Source: an uncultured Acidobacteriota bacterium (GTDB lineage: Bacteria; Acidobacteriota; Vicinamibacteria; Marinacidobacterales; SMYC01). From it: a DNA stretch of 64,000 bases. The position numbers and the translations under genes were made by a program. Where the stretch lies: NCBI GenBank assembly GCA_947259165.1, contig CAMYKY010000004.1, positions 46,481-110,480 on the forward strand, written 5' to 3'. Under the pieces are notes generated by a model. The model did not search any database, had not been told where the DNA came from, and saw only the letters and a program-made list of their open reading frames with translations. Of the stretch, positions 55,316 to 63,754 are shown piece by piece (the stretch's first letter is position 1; each line of letters begins with the position of its first letter).

Positions 55316-57859
55316 GTGAGCCCGCGCTCGCGCATCGCCCCCGCTCTGACGCTGCTTGCGATCGCACTACTTCCTTTCGTCTTTCACTGGAAGCTGTTCG
55401 CACTCGATGTCGAGGAGCGGAAGATCTTTCGCGGCGATTTTCTCAATCAGCACTATGTTTGGAAAAGTTACGCGCTCTCGCGGGTCGCCAAAGGTGAACT
55501 TCCACTTTGGAACCCGCACGTTCTCGGAGGCGTGTCGATCCACGCGAATCCGCAAGTCGGAATTTTCTACCCGCCCACTTACCTGCTCTTGCCGTTTCAG
55601 CTCGACGGCCAAGTGAACTACGTCGCCCTGGAAGCGTACCAACTGCTGCACCAGGTGTTCGCCGGCCTCGGGATGTGGCTTTTGATGCGCTCGTTCGGCG
55701 TTTCGAATCTCGGCGGGCTCATCGCGGCTCTGGTTTTCACTTTCACGGGGTTTTTCACGACGCCGGGACACCACGCCATCGTCCTCACGGCAAGCTGGAT
55801 TCCCTGGACACTCTTCGTGGTGAATCGTGCGCTGCACGCGCCCGGCACCGCACCGATGGGCGTCGTCGCGCTCGTCGTCGCGGCGATGGTCCTGGCCGGA
55901 CACCCACAGGTGGCTTATTACGGGATCTTACTGGCGATAGCGTTCGCACTCGCGACTGGAGGTCTCAGAAGAACTTGCATCCGCATCGTCCCCGCGGCAC
56001 TGTTGGCACTCGGCATCAGCGCTGTGCAGCTGCTGCCTACCTATCGGCTCGCACAGGACTCGTCACGATCGGATTTGGGCTATGAGTACTCGACATCGTT
56101 CGCATTGTCCCCGTACTCGTTGTCGGCCGCGTTTGTCCCGCGGGAACAGGTTCGTTTGCCGGGCCAAGCCGACGCCGCACCACTTCACCTCTACGCGGGC
56201 ATCGGCACTTTGCTTCTAGCCGCCGTGGGACTCCTGCTCGCGCCGGAGCGATGGCGCCTGTTTTTTGCAGCGTCCGCTCTCGTGGCACTGTTTCTGTCCT
56301 TCGGCGACGATTCGCCCCTGTTTGATTGGTTCTATGCCGCGGTTCCCGGCTTCAGGAAATTCCGCGTCCCCTATCGGCTCCTTGGAATCTACACGCTGGG
56401 CATGGCTGTTCTTGCCGGGCTCGGCGTGCAGGTGCTCGAAGACGCGGGCCGCAGGGTTCGACTTCGGTTGCGGGGGATCGTCAGGGCGGCGTTCGTCGTG
56501 TTGGCTCTGCTCGGAGCCTGGATCGCGTACCTTCACTCGAGCACACTGAGCACCGGTGCGCTCGAGCCGGAGCAAATCGAGCGCCTCATCGGCGGCGGGT
56601 ACTGGGCGGTCCTGTTGGGCACGTTGAACGTCGTTCTTCTCACCTATGTGATTTGGCGCCCGAAAGAGCGTTGGGTTGTTCCAGTCCTCCTCGCCATCAC
56701 GATCGTGGATCTGGGAGCGTTCGTGAAGGATCGGGGCGAGCATCCGTACCGTACGCTGGCACGCGCGGGCGAGCGAGTGGTCCATTCCATGGTCCGCTCG
56801 CAAGGCGAACGCAGCCGTTACGTTTCCGAATCCAACCTCGAGAACTACGCGATCCTCCACGGCGTGGACTTCGCGGGGGGTCACGCCGCACTCGTCGATG
56901 CCCGTTATTCCGAGCTGCTCGATCTGAGCCACTCGAGCGCGAACGCGCTCGCGCTTCTAAACGTCAAGTTCATCGCGCGTGGTGCATCACCGGCCAACTA
57001 CCCTTGGTGTGGGTCACGCTTCTCGTCACCGCTGCCACTCGTCGATATCGTTCCTGAGCTCGCACCGGCATCGATCCGCGTGCTGCCCGCAGTCGCAGCG
57101 TCGAGCTTCCGGCTCGATTGGCACTCCTTGGGGGCGCCGACGAGCATCGAGATCGAGCTTGCCGGCACCACCCATCGCCTCGAGCCAGGAACTCCGCTCG
57201 AGGTTCGTTTCGAGGAGACGCAAACGATCGAAGGCTTTACTGTACGACTCGATACGCCGAGCGACGGAGTCAGCGTCGACTCTATCGAGATCGATCTGAA
57301 CCCATTGGGGCTCAAAGCAGATTTCCTCGCAGTCGATGGCATCAAGATCAACTTGCACGCGTTGCCCCGCGCCTACTTCATGGTGCCGTCGCCGGTGCCG
57401 GCCGAGCTTCAGACGCTCGAAAGCCTAAGGTGTTGGAGCGTGCATCAGGGGGTGCAGGTTCAAGACGCGGAGACCGGCGAAGGGGCATCCGGCTTCTTCC
57501 GCAAGGACGCGGCGAGAATTCATCACTATCAACCCGAGACGGTCGAGCTCGAAACGCGCTCGCCCCGCGACGGCTTCGTGGTGCTGGCGGACACGTTTCG
57601 CCCCGGGTGGGTCGCCGACGTCGATGGCGTAGAAGCCCCGATCCTGAGAGCCCAATGGACGATGCGCGCGGTGGCCGTGCCCGCGGGCGAGCACCGGGTG
57701 ACATTTCGGTACCGCCCGGATTCGCTGCGATTGGGTGCGATCGCGACCGGCACATCCTTATTAATAACGATCGCGTTGCTGGCGGTAGCGTGGCTCCCCC
57801 CTCGCACAACAGCCCGTCTCGACGAGCCCCCCGATGACGATTTCGTCGCCGCACCCTGA
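55316..57859 (+). CDS. YfhO-family membrane protein
   Basis: An 847-residue protein with about twelve N-terminal membrane spans, then a large extracytoplasmic domain and a final span near residues 800-825. GDFLNQHYVWKSYALSRVAKGELPLWNPHVLGGVSIHANPQVGIFYPPTYL is the N-terminal loop typical of YfhO/GT-C proteins; the FLNQ...W..LPLWNP region carries the acidic/polar active-site residues in related enzymes. Gram-positive YfhO adds sugars to lipoteichoic acid; a GT-C glycosyltransferase using a lipid-linked sugar is the likely role here. GTG start right after the previous stop. Confidence 0.85.
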   Translation: MSPRSRIAPALTLLAIALLPFVFHWKLFALDVEERKIFRGDFLNQHYVWKSYALSRVAKGELPLWNPHVLGGVSIHANPQVGIFYPPTYLLLPFQLDGQVNYVALEAYQLLHQVFAGLGMWLLMRSFGVSNLGGLIAALVFTFTGFFTTPGHHAIVLTASWIPWTLFVVNRALHAPGTAPMGVVALVVAAMVLAGHPQVAYYGILLAIAFALATGGLRRTCIRIVPAALLALGISAVQLLPTYRLAQDSSRSDLGYEYSTSFALSPYSLSAAFVPREQVRLPGQADAAPLHLYAGIGTLLLAAVGLLLAPERWRLFFAASALVALFLSFGDDSPLFDWFYAAVPGFRKFRVPYRLLGIYTLGMAVLAGLGVQVLEDAGRRVRLRLRGIVRAAFVVLALLGAWIAYLHSSTLSTGALEPEQIERLIGGGYWAVLLGTLNVVLLTYVIWRPKERWVVPVLLAITIVDLGAFVKDRGEHPYRTLARAGERVVHSMVRSQGERSRYVSESNLENYAILHGVDFAGGHAALVDARYSELLDLSHSSANALALLNVKFIARGASPANYPWCGSRFSSPLPLVDIVPELAPASIRVLPAVAASSFRLDWHSLGAPTSIEIELAGTTHRLEPGTPLEVRFEETQTIEGFTVRLDTPSDGVSVDSIEIDLNPLGLKADFLAVDGIKINLHALPRAYFMVPSPVPAELQTLESLRCWSVHQGVQVQDAETGEGASGFFRKDAARIHHYQPETVELETRSPRDGFVVLADTFRPGWVADVDGVEAPILRAQWTMRAVAVPAGEHRVTFRYRPDSLRLGAIATGTSLLITIALLAVAWLPPRTTARLDEPPDDDFVAAP

Positions 57860-58081
57860 TCTTTGCCGCCCCAACGAATACGCCTGAAATCCCGGGGGTA
57901 TTCGGTTTTCGCAGCAGCAGTTTTCTGGGGGATGAATCCCTCAGCTCGACAAAAAGCGTCACCCTCCAGATTTCATTTCTTGACACGCCCTCTCCGTTAC
58001 TCGCTATTTGACAGCAGTTTACGGCCAACTCTCGGCTGGTCCGGATATTGCTAGTTTGGCCACGGAGGATTCTCCCTCAAA

Positions 58082-59815
58082 TTGTCGACCGAGAACGTAT
58101 TGCGCGAAAATCCCGCCACGGAAGTGGGTCACGCTCCCGAGAACCAACGCCACCACGGTGTCCGAGAGCTGATGCGCTTGCTGGTCAAGGCTCAGAAAAC
58201 ACAGCGGCTGTACGACGGCAACAACGCAGTTTCGGAGCGGCTCGCAGCTGACCTGTTCGAGCGTATGACGGAATTTCTCGCAGCCGAGGGGGAAATCCAA
58301 TTGGTCGTGCTCGAGTTCCATCTAAAGTTCGAGGAGGAGGTCGTCTACGATAGTCAGGATCGTAACAACAGTCTCGCGTTTCTGCTGTACCGTGACGGCG
58401 TCCGGCGACTGAGTTTTCATCCGGGGCTCGAGCTCGACGAACTGCAGGCGTTTGTGAGCTGCCTCAACCGGGTGGCGGTGCTCGCCAACGAACAAGACGA
58501 CCTGGTGACACTTTTCTGGGACCAGGATTTCCACGCGATTCGCTACTTCGCGATCGAGGAGCTATCGAATCAGGAGTCCTACCCACGCCTCGAGGATCAA
58601 CTCGCTTCCGGAGACCTCGACTGCGAGGGTGCTATCGGCGGCGGCGAAGGAGTGAGTCTCGACCTGGAACAGCCGGTGAGCTCCGTTCCGGTGGAGGCCT
58701 GCCGGCTCGAGGACGCCGAGATAGACGCCTTGCGGGCCGAGCTGGCCAGCGAGGTCGCCATGCCATTCCAACACGTCGTAGCAGAGCTTGCGATCGAGTT
58801 GACGCTTCTGGACGAAGACGATGGCCAACAGCTCGACCTCGTTCGTCACCTCGTCGCAATCAGCGACCGACTCATTGTCGATGGCGCGCTCGGCGAACTC
58901 GCCGCAATGGAAGAGCACATGGACGGTCTCGCGACCATGGTCTTCGGCAACGAGGAGCGCGTTCGAGACCTGGCCTCCGCGTTTACGAAACACCTGTCGG
59001 AACGCGCACGCGTCGAGGCGTTTCTTGCAAAAGTCGACGAGCACAACGCACCCAAACCCGAGGTGCTGACTGCGTATCTGGCGCGCATGGGGTCCGCCTG
59101 CACCGACGTGCTCCTCACTTGGATGGGCCGACTCTCCTCGTCCGCGTACCGCCGCGCGGTCACGAACGCAGTCTTGGTATCCGAAGACGGGGGTCTGAGC
59201 ACCCTGGCGACGAATCTGCCCGTTGATGCGTCGAGCGCGACACCCCGGGACCAGCTCGAACGCCGACAATTCGTCCGTGAGCTGCTCTACGCGTTGTCGC
59301 ATCACCCAGCCGAACGTGCGATCCCGCTGCTCGAGCGACTTCTCGGCGCGAGCGATCTCGAGACCCGTCGCGAGAGTTTCGTTGCCATCAGCCGATATCC
59401 GGACGAGCGTGTCGACGAGATTTCATTGGCGCAACTGAAGGATCGCGATCCAGAAATCCGTGCAACTGCGCTCGATACTCTCGTGCGTCGCGGAAAGAAA
59501 GATCTCGGACAGCGTGCCCTCGGTCAAGCCCTCCGCACGCGCGATCTCGATGAGCAACCACTCAACGAGAAACGGCGCTTTTTCGCAGCCGTCGCCAAAC
59601 TTTGCGGGGACTCCGCCCTGGAAGAATTGAGCCAGCATTTGACCGGCGAGGAGGATCGCTGGTTCACGTCAAAAAGGGACAAGGAGCTCGCAGAAGCGGT
59701 GGCTCATGGGATCCGAATGATCGGAACCGATCGAGCGAAAGATATTCTGAAACGTTGCTCGGAGGACGGCGCCCGTTTTGTTCGCGCGGCGTGCGCGAAG
59801 GAGCTAGACCTATGA
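58082..59815 (+). CDS. HEAT-repeat protein of a c-di-GMP operon
   Basis: 577 residues, no signal peptide or membrane span, so cytosolic. Residues about 28-140 form an alpha/beta module (LLVKAQKTQRLYDGNNAVSE, FHLKFEEEVVYDSQDRNNSL, LLYRDGVRRLSFHPGLELDE) that resembles the N-terminus of the next protein. The C-terminal ~180 residues are HEAT-like helical pairs (AIPLLERLLGASDLETRRESFVAIS, DPEIRATALDTLVRRGKKDL). TTG start with GGAGG about 13 bases upstream. Its stop overlaps the HD-GYP start (ATGA). Probably a partner or scaffold for the two c-di-GMP enzymes that follow. Confidence 0.7.
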   Translation: MSTENVLRENPATEVGHAPENQRHHGVRELMRLLVKAQKTQRLYDGNNAVSERLAADLFERMTEFLAAEGEIQLVVLEFHLKFEEEVVYDSQDRNNSLAFLLYRDGVRRLSFHPGLELDELQAFVSCLNRVAVLANEQDDLVTLFWDQDFHAIRYFAIEELSNQESYPRLEDQLASGDLDCEGAIGGGEGVSLDLEQPVSSVPVEACRLEDAEIDALRAELASEVAMPFQHVVAELAIELTLLDEDDGQQLDLVRHLVAISDRLIVDGALGELAAMEEHMDGLATMVFGNEERVRDLASAFTKHLSERARVEAFLAKVDEHNAPKPEVLTAYLARMGSACTDVLLTWMGRLSSSAYRRAVTNAVLVSEDGGLSTLATNLPVDASSATPRDQLERRQFVRELLYALSHHPAERAIPLLERLLGASDLETRRESFVAISRYPDERVDEISLAQLKDRDPEIRATALDTLVRRGKKDLGQRALGQALRTRDLDEQPLNEKRRFFAAVAKLCGDSALEELSQHLTGEEDRWFTSKRDKELAEAVAHGIRMIGTDRAKDILKRCSEDGARFVRAACAKELDL

Positions 59816-61279
59816 GCGTCGCCGTCGCGACGAAAACGTCGGCGTCGAACATGGACAATCGCGTGTTCCTCGAACGCTCGCGTGACGCCTTGCAACAGCT
59901 CGCCGTTCTCCTGCGCAATTCCTACCTGCACGATCTCGCAAACCAGGTGTTCGAAGAGCCCCTCGCGAAAGCAGAAGAGGTGTTGGGACAATTGCTGCAA
60001 AGCGAGGGCCAGTTCCGACTCGAGCGGGGCGGGGAGGAGTTATTCGCGAACGGTGTACGGCTCAGGATGGAAATCAGAACCCTCCACGCCTACAAGTACG
60101 TCCTGAACGAGCTCCAAAAACGCGATTTTGGCGGCATCGCTTTCGAGTCCCCGCCTTCGGCAGAATCACTCGTCGCGCTCCTCGTGGCCTTGTCGAAGCA
60201 TCGAGCGGTGGACCCGGACGACGACGCCTCACCGCTTCTTCTCGGCGTGGTCAACGGGGAGCTCGCACAACGCGGCATCGCCGAGATCCGGCTTCTCGAG
60301 GTGCGCGAAGAACCACCCGTCGACGACGAGGTCAAAGCACCGGACCGGCGCGATCGAGCCGTGAACGCCTACCAACAGGCCCTCGATTTCATTCGCGACT
60401 CGATGCTCAACGCAGACTCACCGGCTCAAGTGAACCTTAGCCAAGCGAACGGTCCAGAAACTCGTCGACCTGAGCTACGAGGAAGGCGGGGGATTTTCAC
60501 TCGCCGGCATGGCTTCGATCAAACAACACGACGACTACACGTTCAACCACATGGTGAACGTGTGTGTTCTCGCAATCGCATTTGGTCAACGGCTAGGTTT
60601 GAGAAGGCAAGACCTAGCACAACTCGGCTTGTGCGCTCTGTATCACGACATGGGAAAGCTTCATATTCCTCTCGAGGTTCTCAACGCCAACACCAACCTG
60701 TCCGAGAAGGAATGGGCCGTCATGGGAAACCATACGGTTTTCGCGGCACGAACTTTGTTTCCCTTGATCGAGGCGGACCGCGGCACCGTGAACCGCATTC
60801 TCACCGCACTCCAGCACCATCTCCGTTACGACGGCGCCGGCTACCCGCGCCTTCGGATTCGTACGACCCAGAGCCTCTACGCGCGCATTACTGCCATTGT
60901 CGACACCTTCGACGCAATGACGACGAAGCGAATCTATCAACGGCAGTACCTCCCCGACGAGGCGATCGCTCTGCTGCACCGCTTCGCGGGCGAACGCTAT
61001 GACCCTCTTCTGGTCAAAGCGTTCGTCAACTGTATGGGTATCTACCCTATCGGCTCGACGGTTGCGCTATCGACGGGCGAGCTCGCTGTGGTCGTCGAGT
61101 CCAACCCAGATCCCGATCGCATCCATCAACCCAAGGTCCGCATCGTGACCGACAACGCCCAACTCACCGTACCGGCGCAGTTCGTCGATTTGTCTCATCC
61201 AGTGCACCGGGGACGAACCATCCGGCACTGCGTCGACCCTGAAAAGTACGGCATCAACAGCTCACATTATGTCTTCTGA
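59812..61279 (+). CDS. HD-GYP domain c-di-GMP phosphodiesterase (apparent frameshift)
   Basis: Two reading frames together encode one HD-GYP protein. The 5' frame (59812 to about 60440) gives the N-terminal module ending DSMLNADSPAQVNL. From about 60440 to 61279 another frame continues with AKRTVQKLVDLSYEEGG, the DDYTFNHMVNVCVLA stretch, YHDMGKLHIPLEV (HD metal site) and HHLRYDGAGYP (GYP motif). Both motifs are intact, so the phosphodiesterase would be active if the frames are joined. The junction lies between 60434 and 60450; removing one base, for instance in CTTAGCC, restores one frame. Sequencing error, true mutation or recoding cannot be told apart here. It overlaps neighbours at both ends. 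Confidence 0.8.
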
Positions 61280-62339
61280 AAAGAAAACCCCTTTGAAAGC
61301 TGCCGACACCCGGTCGAATCGCCCGATCCTGTGGATCGGGGGGCGCGGCCTCCCCAGCGGGGCAACCGGGAAAAAACTGGTTGCGCTCGGATACCCGCTG
61401 TATTGGGAGCCGTCGTCCGGGCAGGCCGCTCGCGCTGTGGCGACGTTGCAACCCGTCATGGTCGTGGTCGAGTCGGAGAGGATCACCGATTCGCTGCGTG
61501 CGTTTCTGTTTACTATCACGGAGCTCAGATCGACCATCGACATGGTCGCGTTTCAGTTACGCAAAAGCGAGCCTCGCGTTCCCGTTGCCGGTTTCGACGG
61601 AACGCTTTTGAAAGGAAGCGGTCTGATTCCCCAGATTAGGGCCGTGCTCGCGGCGGTGGAAGGCAGCAGAGTTTTCAAGTCCGCCGGGATTCGTGCACAG
61701 AAGCGAATCGCCAAGCTGCGGACGGAGCTCGACCGCCTGCGGACGCTGGCGGTGCGCGACGACTTGACGAGTCTGTACAACCTTCGGTTCTTCAATCGCT
61801 CCCTCGAGACCGAACACCAGCGAGCGACCCGTTTCGGTCGGAGCTATACCCTCATATTTCTGGATCTCGACGGACTCCGAGAAGTCAACGCCCGTCGCGG
61901 TCACCTTGCCGGCGGGCAAGTCTTGAAAGACGTCGGCGAGTTCCTGAAAGGGCGCATCCGACGCATCGACCTCCCCGCACGCATTGGCGGGGACGAGTTC
62001 GTGGTCATCTGTCCCGAGACAACCAAAGCCGCTGCGCGGCTCGTCGCCGATCGACTCAGGCAAGGCATTCAAAGACTCCAAGACTCCCGCGGAAAGTCGC
62101 TCGGCATCACCGCCAGCATCGGGGTCGCGTCTTTTCCGGAAGACGGCGACCTTCCCGAAGACGTCTTGCAACGCGCGGACCGTGCCTTGTACGAGGCAAA
62201 GGCCCTCGGCAAGAACCGCGTCTGCTGCTGGGGCGAGTTCGTCACCGACGACGACGAGAAAAGCTTCCTCGGCTCTGTCCACCACACCGACGACGCCACA
62301 CCGATCCAGCGCACGAAGAAGAAGCCGACGGTGAATTGA
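61269..62339 (+). CDS. Diguanylate cyclase (GGDEF domain)
   Basis: 356 residues. The N-terminal ~140 residues look like a divergent receiver-type alpha/beta domain (LWIGGRGLP, VMVVVESERI) without the clear phospho-acceptor pattern. A short coiled coil (about 143-165) leads to the GGDEF domain: DDLTSLYNLRFFNRSLE, LIFLDLDGLREVNARRGH, intact GGDEF at 240-244, and an inhibitory RxxD site (R231-D234) five residues before it. It would make c-di-GMP from GTP with product inhibition. The start overlaps the HD-GYP gene by 11 bases, so synthesis and breakdown enzymes are co-expressed. Confidence 0.93.
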   Translation: MSSEKKTPLKAADTRSNRPILWIGGRGLPSGATGKKLVALGYPLYWEPSSGQAARAVATLQPVMVVVESERITDSLRAFLFTITELRSTIDMVAFQLRKSEPRVPVAGFDGTLLKGSGLIPQIRAVLAAVEGSRVFKSAGIRAQKRIAKLRTELDRLRTLAVRDDLTSLYNLRFFNRSLETEHQRATRFGRSYTLIFLDLDGLREVNARRGHLAGGQVLKDVGEFLKGRIRRIDLPARIGGDEFVVICPETTKAAARLVADRLRQGIQRLQDSRGKSLGITASIGVASFPEDGDLPEDVLQRADRALYEAKALGKNRVCCWGEFVTDDDEKSFLGSVHHTDDATPIQRTKKKPTVN

Positions 62340-62348
62340 AGCGGCGAT

Positions 62349-62496
62349 CGGTATACGGCTAACGGCATACCGCATACGGGTTAGTCGCGTGGTGCCTGTA
62401 ACCAGTCATCTCTCTAAGCGGCACGACCCTGCTCGATCAGCAACGACGCCCGCAACCGGCAAGTTGTAAGAACCGTATACGGTATACCGTATACCG
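62349..62496. repeat. Intergenic inverted-repeat element, copy 3 (CGGYATA heptad arms)
   Basis: The left arm (62349-62379) reads CGGTATA CGGCTAA CGGCATA C CGCATA CGG. The right arm (62473-62496) reads CCG TATACGG TATACCG TATACCG. The arms are less perfect than in copies 1 and 2. The ~93-base interior is non-coding. AAGCGGCGA, the sequence beside arms in copies 1 and 2, directly precedes the left arm here. The element lies between the GGDEF gene and the ATP-grasp gene. Confidence 0.7.
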
Positions 62497-62523
62497 AAAC
62501 CGTTCTGATACCATACCCGCCGT

Positions 62524-63753
62524 ATGATGACACGCCGGATTGGGCTTTCGCTTGGAGCGGATCTTTGTTGGCCTGTCTGTTATGAAGAGATTCTCGAACG
62601 GTGGGCTCCGCAGCTCGAGATAGGCGGCGAGCAGGTGCGCTTCGAAGTATCGCGCCTCGATATCGAGCCCTTCGACCTCAAGCAAGCGTGCCCGTACGAT
62701 GTGGTGCTCGACCGGCTCACCCATTGGTACCACACGAGCCGTGAGTGGATAAAAAAGTCCGTCGTCATGGACGACCTCTACGTCTTGAACAACCCCTGGA
62801 CTCTTCAGTCCATGGAAAAGCAGACGACGTACTGCGCGATGATGGACCTCGGCCTACCCGTACCCGACACATGGATGCTGCCGCCAAAGGAGTACGAGCC
62901 GGTCCCCGATCTGGAGCATACCCTCGAGCGATACGCGAAGCTCTTCGATCTCGAAGAAGTGGGCGCCAAAGTGGGCTACCCTCATTTCATGAAGCCTTAC
63001 GACGGCGGTGCGTGGGTCGCGGTGACGCGGATCGAAAACCCTGAGCAGCTAAAAACAGCGTATGACAACAGCGGTCGACGGATTATGCATCTCCAACAAG
63101 CGATCGAACCGTTTGATCTCTTCGTCCGGTGTCTCGGAATTGGTCCTGACGTTCGCTTCATCCGCTACGACCCCACGGCTCCGCTCCACGAGCGCTATCA
63201 GACCGACACCGATTTCCTGACGTCCGAAGAGAAGAGTCTGCTGCGCGACATGACCCTCACCATCAATTCGTTCTTCGGGTGGGACTTCAACTCGTGTGAA
63301 GTCATTCGGAAAGACGGCGTGTTCTACCCCATCGACTTCGCCAACGCCTGTCCCGACTCACAGGTGACATCGCTTCATTACCACTTTCCGTGGCTGGTCA
63401 AGACGATGCTCCAGTGGTCGATCTTCTGCGCGGCGACGAACCGCCCGATGCGCACCAACCTGGATTGGCATCGCTACCACGCGATTCGAGACGAAAAACT
63501 GACCTACCGTGAGAGCCTGTCCGCCTACGCCGACATCGCCCGTCAAAACTTCGACTTCGATCAGTTCGAGGAGTTCCGACGAAGCCACCTCGGTGGCCTC
63601 GATGAGGTGACGTGGACGTATTTCGGCGAGCCACGTGCCAAAGAAGTGATCCGTGCCAAGGTCGAAACGCTATTCCCAGACGACGAGCACGACGAGTTCA
63701 CCGAGCTCTTCTGGGAACACATTCAAGCGTGGCGACGAAACGAATCGTCTTGA
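62524..63753 (+). CDS. ATP-grasp family protein, substrate unknown
   Basis: 409 residues. Features of an ATP-grasp ligase: MEKQTTYCAMMDLGLPVPDTWMLP (N-terminal/central junction), VGYPHFMKPYDGGAWVAVTRI (nucleotide-binding lysine and glycine loop), and FNSCEVIRKDGVFYPIDFANACPD in the metal-binding region, although the usual E-x-N ligand pair is not clear. The family joins a carboxylate to an amine or thiol using ATP. No partner gene reveals the substrate. Tandem ATGs at 62524/62527 start the gene 27 bases after repeat copy 3. A convergent gene ends one base after its stop. Confidence 0.72.
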   Translation: MMTRRIGLSLGADLCWPVCYEEILERWAPQLEIGGEQVRFEVSRLDIEPFDLKQACPYDVVLDRLTHWYHTSREWIKKSVVMDDLYVLNNPWTLQSMEKQTTYCAMMDLGLPVPDTWMLPPKEYEPVPDLEHTLERYAKLFDLEEVGAKVGYPHFMKPYDGGAWVAVTRIENPEQLKTAYDNSGRRIMHLQQAIEPFDLFVRCLGIGPDVRFIRYDPTAPLHERYQTDTDFLTSEEKSLLRDMTLTINSFFGWDFNSCEVIRKDGVFYPIDFANACPDSQVTSLHYHFPWLVKTMLQWSIFCAATNRPMRTNLDWHRYHAIRDEKLTYRESLSAYADIARQNFDFDQFEEFRRSHLGGLDEVTWTYFGEPRAKEVIRAKVETLFPDDEHDEFTELFWEHIQAWRRNESS

Positions 63754-63754
63754 G

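Noticed and set aside
57975-58016. Sigma-70-like TTGACA boxes before the c-di-GMP operon
   Set aside because: Two TTGACA-like sequences exist, but neither has a TATAAT-like hexamer at 16-18 bases; the best spacing is 19.
58037-58052. Second possible sigma-54 promoter (TGGTCC-N5-TTGCT) before the c-di-GMP operon
   Set aside because: The GG/GC spacing is right, but two of six bases in the -24 box mismatch, and the predicted start (58063) falls directly at the Shine-Dalgarno region, leaving almost no leader.
60450-61002. Continuation of the first HD-GYP reading frame past the shift
   Set aside because: Its product is Arg/Pro/Ser-rich nonsense; the HD-GYP motifs are in the other frame. Long open frames by chance are common in this GC-rich DNA.
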